Positions 57,220-64,000 of a DNA stretch of 64,000 nt are shown piece after piece; the first letter of the stretch is position 1; every line of letters starts with the position of its first letter. The stretch lies in assembly GCA_016124675.1 (NCBI GenBank), contig WGNG01000002.1, forward strand, positions 186,001 through 250,000, in the 5' to 3' direction. The stretch is from Alphaproteobacteria bacterium (GTDB lineage Bacteria; Pseudomonadota; Alphaproteobacteria; Caulobacterales; Maricaulaceae). The notes beneath the pieces were generated by a model. That model was not told where the DNA came from, ran no database searches, and saw nothing but the letters and a program-made list of their open reading frames with translations. The position numbers were made by a program, and so were the translations under genes.

Positions 57220-58443
57220 TCAGCGCGCCCGGATCGCCCGGGCGCGGATGGTGCCGTCAATGGCGCGGATGCGGTCGAGGAAATCGCCCGGCAATTCGCC
57301 TTCCAGATCCGCGACGGCATAGCCGAGCTCGCCGTCTGTCTGCAGGAACTGGGCGGCGACGTTGGCGCCGGCCTCCTCGGCCAGATTGTTGAGTTTTCTC
57401 AGATAGCCCGGCCGGTTGAGATGCGGCGCGAGGATGCGGGTGCGGCCAGGCTGAAGGGGGCCCGGATCAACTTCGGGGAAGTTCACAGACTGGGATGTCG
57501 CCCCCTCAAACAGGTAGCGGGCAAGCTTGGTGGCGGCGTCGAGGCCGATGGCGGCCTGGGCTTCCAGGGTCGAGCCGCCGATGTGCGGGGTCAGGATGAC
57601 GTTCGGGCAGCCGATGAGCGGGCTCTCGAAACGCTCCTCCTTGCTCTTGGGCTCCACCGGAAACACGTCCACGGCCGCGCCGGCGAGATGACCCGAGCGC
57701 AGGGCCGCAGCCAGGGCGTCGACATCGACGAGGTCGCCGCGCGCCTGATTGATCAGAAAAGCGCCCGGCTTCATCGCCCGGATGCGTTCAGCATTCATCA
57801 GATTTCGGGTGCGCGGCGTGGACGGGACGTGAAGGGTCACCACGTCACACTCGGCGATGAGCGCGTCGAGGCTATCGGTAGGCCTTGCATTTCCATGGGC
57901 CAGCTTCGGCTCAATATCATAAAAATAGACGTGCATGCCCAGCGCCGAAGCGATGACGGACAGCTGGGCGCCGATATTGCCGTAGCCGATGATTCCCAGC
58001 TTCTTCTTGCGCACCTCATTGCAGCCATCGGCGCTCTTCAGCCATTCGCCGCGGTCGATGGCGGCCATTTTCTCCGGCACGCGCCGCATCAGCATGATGA
58101 CGCTGGCGATGGTGAGCTCGGCGACCGAGCGGGTGTTGGCGAACGGCGCGTTGAAGACGGGAACGCCCCTCGCCGCTGCCGCCGCCAGATCGACCTGATT
58201 GGTGCCGATGCAGAAGCAGCCCACCGCCAAGAGGTCCGGGGCTGCGTCCAGCAGCGGCGCATCAACCTGCGTGCGTGAGCGTATGCCCAGGATCCGGGCG
58301 CCGGCGATTTCGCCGCGCAGGGCCTCCGGCGATGGCGAGCCGGCCAGGCGCCGGATCGCGACCGGCCCGCACTGGGTCAGGGCGCCGTCGGCGTCGGGGT
58401 GCACGTTCTCTACCAGAAGAGCGTCGAAGGCGGTCTGGGTCAT
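57220..58443 (-). CDS. serA: D-3-phosphoglycerate dehydrogenase with C-terminal ACT-like domain
   Basis: ILGIRSRTQVDAPLLDAAPDLLAVGCFCIGTNQVDL; KKLGIIGYGNIGAQLSVIASALGMHVYFYDIEPKL. Confidence 0.92.
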   Translation of the reverse strand: MTQTAFDALLVENVHPDADGALTQCGPVAIRRLAGSPSPEALRGEIAGARILGIRSRTQVDAPLLDAAPDLLAVGCFCIGTNQVDLAAAAARGVPVFNAPFANTRSVAELTIASVIMLMRRVPEKMAAIDRGEWLKSADGCNEVRKKKLGIIGYGNIGAQLSVIASALGMHVYFYDIEPKLAHGNARPTDSLDALIAECDVVTLHVPSTPRTRNLMNAERIRAMKPGAFLINQARGDLVDVDALAAALRSGHLAGAAVDVFPVEPKSKEERFESPLIGCPNVILTPHIGGSTLEAQAAIGLDAATKLARYLFEGATSQSVNFPEVDPGPLQPGRTRILAPHLNRPGYLRKLNNLAEEAGANVAAQFLQTDGELGYAVADLEGELPGDFLDRIRAIDGTIRARAIRAR

Positions 58444-58538
58444 GGGCGTATCCGCAGTTTGGCTGGGGCCGTGTTGCGCTGCACACAATGGCGCCAGCCC
58501 GAACAAATGCAAGCGCGCCCGAGCGCGCCGGCGCTGCG

Positions 58539-58760
58539 TCAGCGACCGCGTCCGCTCTTGCCGCGCTTGCGCCGGGCGGACCGTCTCGGCGCGAACACCA
58601 CGACGAACCAGAAAGCGGCCGCGAAGACGATCCCGGCGATAAATCCTTGCAGCCAGCCGCCGAGCACTAGCCACATGATCAGCCCCAGGATCACGGCCAG
58701 CGCTATGATCATGCTGATGACATTGGCCGGCGGCAGCCAGCCCGGGCGCGCGGGCTTCAT
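58539..58760 (-). CDS. Small membrane protein with basic C-terminus
   Basis: MKPARPGWLPPANVISMIIALAVILGLIMWLVLGGWLQGFIAGIVFAAAFWFVVVFAPRRSARRKRGKSGRGR; ATGA overlap with the MBL gene. Confidence 0.65.
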   Translation of the reverse strand: MKPARPGWLPPANVISMIIALAVILGLIMWLVLGGWLQGFIAGIVFAAAFWFVVVFAPRRSARRKRGKSGRGR

Positions 58761-59647
58761 CGCGTGGCGTCCCTGTAGAGGGTAGCGGTCATGCGTTCGG
58801 TGGTGATGAAGCGCCAGTTCCACTCATCGTGGAAAGACGCCAGCGGCGCGGCGGCGATCACATCTTCCAGGGAGAGACCCTGTGCCGCCAGCGCGGCGAC
58901 GGCGTCGCGCGCCGCGGTCAGCATGGCCAGGCTCGCCAGCACGTCCTCGCGCGTCGATAGCGGGCCGTGGCCGGGAATGATCCGTGTGTCCGGTCCGGCG
59001 GCGTCGGCGATCGCCTGCAGTCCGGTGATCATGCCGTCCACAGCGCCGCCATTATTGAGATCAATGAAGGGAAACAGGCCTGAAAACAGCAGATCGCCGG
59101 TATGGATGATGTCGGCCTCGACAAAATGGATCCAGAGATCGCCGTCAGTATGGGCGTCGGGAACATGGTGGATGCGCGCGGTCAGGCCGTTGAGGGTGAT
59201 TTCCGTCCCGCCCGGAATGCCGATTACCGGCAGGAATCCGCCCGACAGCGGCTCGGGCGTGGCGCTGGTCACGGCGTTGGGCGAGGGCGCCTCCAGGCGT
59301 CCGCGCACGCTCGTGTGCGCCATGATCAGCGCGCCACGCTCAGCAAAATAGGCATTGCCCAGCACGTGATCGCCATGCAGGTGGGTGTTGAGCACCAGCC
59401 GCACCCCGGCGCCGTCCGAGACGGCCTTTTGCGCGGCGTCGAGCCCCGGGGCGATGGGCGCCATCTGGGTGTCGATCATCCACACCCCGTCCGCTCCCAC
59501 GCTGACGGCCACATTGCCTGCAACGCCGGTGGCCAGCATGTAGACGCCATGACCCAGATCAGTCGTCTCGACGGCGGGCGCGTCCTGGGCGGCAGCCGAT
59601 GCGGCCAGGGCGAGGGCGAACGCGGCAGACAGGGCGCGCAGGATCAT
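58757..59647 (-). CDS. MBL-fold metallo-hydrolase, exported
   Basis: LNTHLHGDHVLGNAYFAERGALIMAH; VPDAHTDGDLWIHFVEADIIHTGDLLF. Confidence 0.9.
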   Translation of the reverse strand: MILRALSAAFALALAASAAAQDAPAVETTDLGHGVYMLATGVAGNVAVSVGADGVWMIDTQMAPIAPGLDAAQKAVSDGAGVRLVLNTHLHGDHVLGNAYFAERGALIMAHTSVRGRLEAPSPNAVTSATPEPLSGGFLPVIGIPGGTEITLNGLTARIHHVPDAHTDGDLWIHFVEADIIHTGDLLFSGLFPFIDLNNGGAVDGMITGLQAIADAAGPDTRIIPGHGPLSTREDVLASLAMLTAARDAVAALAAQGLSLEDVIAAAPLASFHDEWNWRFITTERMTATLYRDATR

Positions 59648-59761
59648 GCGTCAGTTTCCCTTCGTGGGGCTGGGGCTGGCGAAAGCATGCAGGCTCTCCG
59701 GCGCGGCGTCCAGCCTCTCCGCCTTAACCGGTCCTTCACCGTGTCGGGCGAGCGTGACGCC

Positions 59762-60352
59762 ATGCTGCGCACCGCCCTCGTCACCCTCCTTTGCGCCTTG
59801 TCCGCTGCGCCCGCACTGGCGCAGGGCTGTGATACGTTTTCTGGCCTGGCGACGCCGCGCTTCGTGACGCTCAAGAGCGACGACGCCCTTGGCCGCACCG
59901 GCCCGTCGCGCGAGCATCCTGCGCAGTGGCGCTATCAGCGCGCGGGCCTGCCCGTGCTGATCGTGGCCGAGACCCCGCTGTGGCGCCGGGTTCAGGACCC
60001 GGACGGGACGCTGGTGTGGATGCATCATGCCCTGTTGACGGGGCGCCGGTCGGTCATCGCGCAGGTGGAGACCTCGCTGCACGCCCGGGCCGAAGCCGAG
60101 GCCAGCCTGATCGCACGCATCGAGCCCGGCGCGATCCTGTCGCTGGAGCGATGCCGGGCCGGCTGGTGCCGGCTGACCGCCGACGGACGGCGTGGCTGGG
60201 CGCGGGCGGGCGACTTCTGGGGCGTGTATGCGGACGAAGCCGGCGCCAGCGCTGCGCTTGAGGGCGCGCAGGACCCGTGCTACCGCTCGCTTCCGGAGCC
60301 AGCGGCGCTGGCCGCCCGCGACGCAATAGCGCCCGACGGGCCGGCCCGCTGA
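59762..60352 (+). CDS. SH3-domain (YgiM-like) exported protein
   Basis: Signal peptide MLRTALVTLLCALSAAPALAQG; LKSDDALGRTGPSREHPAQWRYQRAGLPVLIVAETPLWRRVQDPDGTLVWMHHALLTGRR. Confidence 0.82.
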   Translation: MLRTALVTLLCALSAAPALAQGCDTFSGLATPRFVTLKSDDALGRTGPSREHPAQWRYQRAGLPVLIVAETPLWRRVQDPDGTLVWMHHALLTGRRSVIAQVETSLHARAEAEASLIARIEPGAILSLERCRAGWCRLTADGRRGWARAGDFWGVYADEAGASAALEGAQDPCYRSLPEPAALAARDAIAPDGPAR

Positions 60353-60448
60353 TCACATCAGTCCCGCGCCGTGCAAGGCGATCCCTTGCCCGCCGCCCGA
60401 GCAGACCGTAACCGGAGTCCAGCGGATTCCGGCCGGCCCAAAGGACCC

Positions 60449-60982
60449 ATGACAGCCCAAAGAGATAGTTACGACTATGACGCCCTGATCGCTTGCGGGC
60501 GAGGCGAATTGTTCGGGACGGGCAACGCCCAGCTGCCCTTGCCGCCCATGCTGATGTTCGACCGCATCACGCGGATCGCCGCCGAGGGCGGCGCCTATGG
60601 CAAGGGCGAGGTCATCGCCGAGCTCGATGTGAAGCCGGACCTGTGGTTTTTCGACTGCCACTTTCAGGGCGATCCGGTCATGCCGGGCTGCCTGGGGCTG
60701 GACGCCATGTGGCAGCTTGTGGGATTTTACCTCGGCTGGACCGGCGCGCCGGGCAAGGGCCGGGCGCTGGGCGTGGGCGAGGTGAAATTCACCGGCCAGG
60801 TTCCGCCGAAAGTCAAAGCTGTGCGTTACATCATCGACCTCAAGCGCGTCATCAACCGCAAGCTCGTGCTGGGCATCGCGGACGGGCGCGTCGAGGCGGA
60901 CGGCCAGCTGATCTATGTGGCGAAGGATTTGCGGGTCGGCCTGTTCCGCCCCGAAGACCTCAATAGCGGAGGCGCTCAATGA
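60449..60982 (+). CDS. fabA: 3-hydroxydecanoyl-ACP dehydratase/isomerase FabA
   Basis: [33 protein letters not shown]. Confidence 0.95.
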   Translation: MTAQRDSYDYDALIACGRGELFGTGNAQLPLPPMLMFDRITRIAAEGGAYGKGEVIAELDVKPDLWFFDCHFQGDPVMPGCLGLDAMWQLVGFYLGWTGAPGKGRALGVGEVKFTGQVPPKVKAVRYIIDLKRVINRKLVLGIADGRVEADGQLIYVAKDLRVGLFRPEDLNSGGAQ

Positions 60983-62193
60983 GACGTGTCGTCGTGACAG
61001 GGGTGGGGATCGTATCGTCCATCGGCGACAACGCCGATGAGGTGGCGGCGGCCCTCAAGGCCGGCCATTGCGGCGTCGGCGCGGCGCCCGAATACGCCGG
61101 GCTGGGCTTCAAGTGTCAGGTGCATGCGCGCCCCAAGGCCAATCCGGCCGAGCATGTCGACAAGCGCGCCTGGCGCTTCATGGGCGATGGGGCGGGCTGG
61201 GCGTATATGGCCATGGAGCAGGCCATCGCCGATGCGGGGCTCGGCCCGGACGAGGTCTCGCACGAACGCACCGGGCTGATCGTCGGTACGGGCGGGCCGA
61301 GCGTGGAGGCCATCGTGGCCGCTGCGGACGTCACCCGCGACAAGGGTCCGCGCCGAATCGGGCCGTTCGCCGTGCCCAAGGCGATGTGCTCCACCGGCTC
61401 GGCGACGCTGGCCACCCCGTTCAAGATCAAGGGGCTGAACTATTCCATCAGCTCGGCCTGCACCACCTCGCTGCATTGCATTGGCGCGGCGGCCGAGCAG
61501 ATCCAGTTCGGCAAGCAGGACGTCATGTTCGCCGGCGGCGGCGAGGAGCTGCACTGGGCGCTCTCCAATCTGTTCGACGCCATGGGCGCGATGAGCTCGA
61601 ATTATAACGATACGCCGCACAAGGCCTCGCGCGCCTTTGACAAGGACCGCGACGGCTTCGTGATCGCGGGCGGCTCGGGCATCGTGGTGCTGGAAGACTA
61701 TGAGCGGGCCAAAGCGCGCGGCGCGGCCATCTGGGCCGAAGTGCTCGGCTATGGCGCCACGTCCGACGGCCACGACATGGTCCAGCCTTCTGGCGAGGGC
61801 GCGGCGCGCTGCATGCGCATGGCGCTGGCTCAGGCGGGCGGGCGCGCGGTCGATTACATCAACCCACACGCCACCTCAACGCCGGTCGGCGACATCAAGG
61901 AAGCCGAAGCCCTGCGTGCGGTGTTCGGCGAGGCGATCCCCGCCCTGTCAGGCACCAAATCCATGACCGGCCACTCGCTGGGTGCGGCAGGCGTGCAGGA
62001 AGCGATCTACTGCCTCCTGATGATGAAGCACGGCTTCATCGCGCCCTCCATCAATGTCGAAAACGTCGATCCCGCCCTCGCCGACCTGCCCATCGTCACC
62101 GAGACCCGCAAGGCGCAGCTGAACACCACGCTCTCCAACTCCTTCGGCTTTGGCGGCACCAACGGCACGCTGATCATGGGACGGGCGGAGTAG
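60979..62193 (+). CDS. fabB: Beta-ketoacyl-ACP synthase I FabB
   Basis: [68 protein letters not shown]. Confidence 0.95.
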   Translation: MRRVVVTGVGIVSSIGDNADEVAAALKAGHCGVGAAPEYAGLGFKCQVHARPKANPAEHVDKRAWRFMGDGAGWAYMAMEQAIADAGLGPDEVSHERTGLIVGTGGPSVEAIVAAADVTRDKGPRRIGPFAVPKAMCSTGSATLATPFKIKGLNYSISSACTTSLHCIGAAAEQIQFGKQDVMFAGGGEELHWALSNLFDAMGAMSSNYNDTPHKASRAFDKDRDGFVIAGGSGIVVLEDYERAKARGAAIWAEVLGYGATSDGHDMVQPSGEGAARCMRMALAQAGGRAVDYINPHATSTPVGDIKEAEALRAVFGEAIPALSGTKSMTGHSLGAAGVQEAIYCLLMMKHGFIAPSINVENVDPALADLPIVTETRKAQLNTTLSNSFGFGGTNGTLIMGRAE

Positions 62194-62218
62194 GCGGTGC
62201 GGCCTATATGCTGTGGCC

Positions 62219-62872
62219 ATGAGCATCGGGGTGAAAATCTGCGGCCTCAATGACGCCGCCGCTGTGGACGCCGCTGTGGCGGCGGGGGCGGCCTATCTGG
62301 GCTTCATCATATTTGCGAAATCGCCCCGCGCGCTGACGCCCGCCGCCGCCGGGGCGCTGGCGGCCCGCAAGGGCGCGGCGCGGTCGGTGGCGGTGCTGGT
62401 GGACCCTGATGATGTGCTGCTGGGCGAGGTGCTGGTGCGCATGAAGCCGGACATCATCCAGCTGCATGGCGATGAAAGCCCGGCGCGGTGCCAGGATGTG
62501 CGCTCCTATGTGGGCGAGGGCGTGTGGAAAGCGCTGGGCGTGTCGGACCGCGCTGATCTGGAGCGGGCGGCGCGCTGGCGCGGGGCGGTGGACGGGTTCG
62601 TGTTCGACGCCAAACCGCCCGCCGGCGCCGACCGGCCCGGCGGCCTGGGGGCGGGCTGGGATTACGCGCTCCTCAACGGATTTGACGCCGGCGCGCCCTG
62701 GCTGCTGGCGGGCGGGCTGACTGTGGGCAGCGTGGCCGGGGCGATCGCGGCCAGTGGAGCACGCGGCGTCGACGTGGTCTCCGGCGTGGAATCGGCGCCC
62801 GGCGTCAAGGATATCGCGAAGATCAACGCCTTCATCGCTGCAGCGCGGGCGCAAGGCGCGCTTGCGCCGTGA
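62219..62872 (+). CDS. trpF: Phosphoribosylanthranilate isomerase
   Basis: [62 protein letters not shown]. Confidence 0.93.
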   Translation: MSIGVKICGLNDAAAVDAAVAAGAAYLGFIIFAKSPRALTPAAAGALAARKGAARSVAVLVDPDDVLLGEVLVRMKPDIIQLHGDESPARCQDVRSYVGEGVWKALGVSDRADLERAARWRGAVDGFVFDAKPPAGADRPGGLGAGWDYALLNGFDAGAPWLLAGGLTVGSVAGAIAASGARGVDVVSGVESAPGVKDIAKINAFIAAARAQGALAP

Positions 62873-62921
62873 GCCGCAAGCGGCTTGTCTCTCATCCCGC
62901 CTCAATTGTCAGGACTACCCC

Positions 62922-64000
62922 ATGACCAAGCCCAACGCCTTCTCCCAGTACCCCGACGCGGCCGGGCGCTTTGGCGCCTATGGCGGGCGCTATGTGGCCG
63001 AGACGCTGATGCCGAATATTCTGGCGCTGGAGGCGGCCTATGCTCAGTACAAGGATGACGCGGACTTCGTGGCCGAGTTCGACCTGTTCAGCCGCGATTT
63101 CGTGGGCCGGCCGAGCCCGCTCTATTTCGCCGAGCGCCTGACCGAGGCGTTTGGCGGGGCGCAGATCTGGTTCAAGCGTGACGAGCTCAACCATACCGGC
63201 GCGCACAAGATCAATAACTGCCTGGGCCAGGTGCTGCTGGCCAAGCGCATGGGCAAGACGCGCATCATCGCCGAGACCGGCGCGGGCCAGCATGGCGTGG
63301 CCACCGCCACGGTGGCGGCGCGGTTCGGCATTCCGTGCGAGGTGTTCATGGGCGCCACGGACGTGGAGCGCCAGAAGCCCAACGTATTCCGGATGAAGCT
63401 GCTGGGCGCCAAGGTTCACGCCGTCACGTCGGGACGCGGCACGCTGAAAGACGCCATGAACGAAGCCCTGCGCGACTGGGTCACCTATCCCGACGAGACC
63501 TTCTATGTGATCGGCACCGTGGCGGGGCCGCACCCCTATCCCATGATGGTGCGCGATTTTCAGTCCGTGATCGGACGAGAGGCGCGCGAGCAGATGCTCG
63601 AACGCATTGGCCGCCTGCCCGACGCCGCCGTGGCCTGCATTGGCGGCGGCTCCAACGCCATGGGCCTGTTCTATCCGTTCCTCGAGGATGAAAGCGTGCG
63701 CCTGATCGGCGTGGAGGCTGCCGGCAAGGGCCTCGACACGCCCGACCACGCCGCGAGCCTGAATGGCGGCAGGCCCGGTATCCTGCACGGCAACCGCACC
63801 TATTTGCTTCAGGACGCCGATGGTCAGATCACGGAAGGTCACTCCATTTCCGCGGGGCTGGATTATCCCGGCATCGGACCGGAGCACGCTTTCCTGCATG
63901 ATATGGGACGGGCCGAATATCGTTCGGCCACCGACGCCGAGGCGCTGGAGATGTTCCAGATGTGCGCCCAGCTCGAAGGCATCATCCCGGCCCTGGAACC
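62922..64000 (+). CDS. trpB: Tryptophan synthase beta subunit (3' end runs off the window)
   Basis: [71 protein letters not shown]. Confidence 0.97.
   Translation, partial: MTKPNAFSQYPDAAGRFGAYGGRYVAETLMPNILALEAAYAQYKDDADFVAEFDLFSRDFVGRPSPLYFAERLTEAFGGAQIWFKRDELNHTGAHKINNCLGQVLLAKRMGKTRIIAETGAGQHGVATATVAARFGIPCEVFMGATDVERQKPNVFRMKLLGAKVHAVTSGRGTLKDAMNEALRDWVTYPDETFYVIGTVAGPHPYPMMVRDFQSVIGREAREQMLERIGRLPDAAVACIGGGSNAMGLFYPFLEDESVRLIGVEAAGKGLDTPDHAASLNGGRPGILHGNRTYLLQDADGQITEGHSISAGLDYPGIGPEHAFLHDMGRAEYRSATDAEALEMFQMCAQLEGIIPALE

Noticed and set aside
1-64000. tRNA, rRNA, CRISPR arrays, transposases, integrases or prophage
   Set aside because: No convincing signature seen on either strand by reading; tRNAscan/Infernal not available to confirm absence.

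Overview
This is a high-GC chromosomal window. Its gene content (ChpT-type phosphotransferase, SapC, DgcN/DgcA, Zur-type regulator) suggests an alphaproteobacterium, possibly near Maricaulales/Caulobacterales; that placement is inference. The window is densely coding and mostly housekeeping: lptD, hemW, rdgB, acs, a dsbD-like gene, a cheR-B-Y-W-A cluster plus chpT, argG, glmS, phhA, thiE, cmk, a YebC-family gene, kdsB, serA, fabAB, trpF and partial trpB. I recognised no rRNA, tRNA, CRISPR array, transposase or phage module. The items most worth a second look are: (1) a tightly packed GT2 / CMP-sugar synthetase / 2-hydroxyacid dehydrogenase / SDR / SMP-30 lactonase operon with no NeuB-type synthase in view, converging on a GT2-DUF115 fusion gene; (2) a 36-bp gapped palindrome carrying back-to-back sigma70-like promoters between an ArsR/SdpI pair and a lipoprotein hydrolase, with a predicted leaderless regulator mRNA; (3) a His/Asp-rich TonB receptor divergent from a Zur-like gene with a Zur-box-like operator; (4) a HEPN/MNT toxin-antitoxin pair inside a metabolic operon; (5) two separate DUF2975 + XRE modules; (6) an unannotated 38-aa membrane microprotein; (7) a structured 240-bp intergenic region; (8) a CheA with a degenerate C-terminal receiver. 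Product names come from reading the translations, without database searches.
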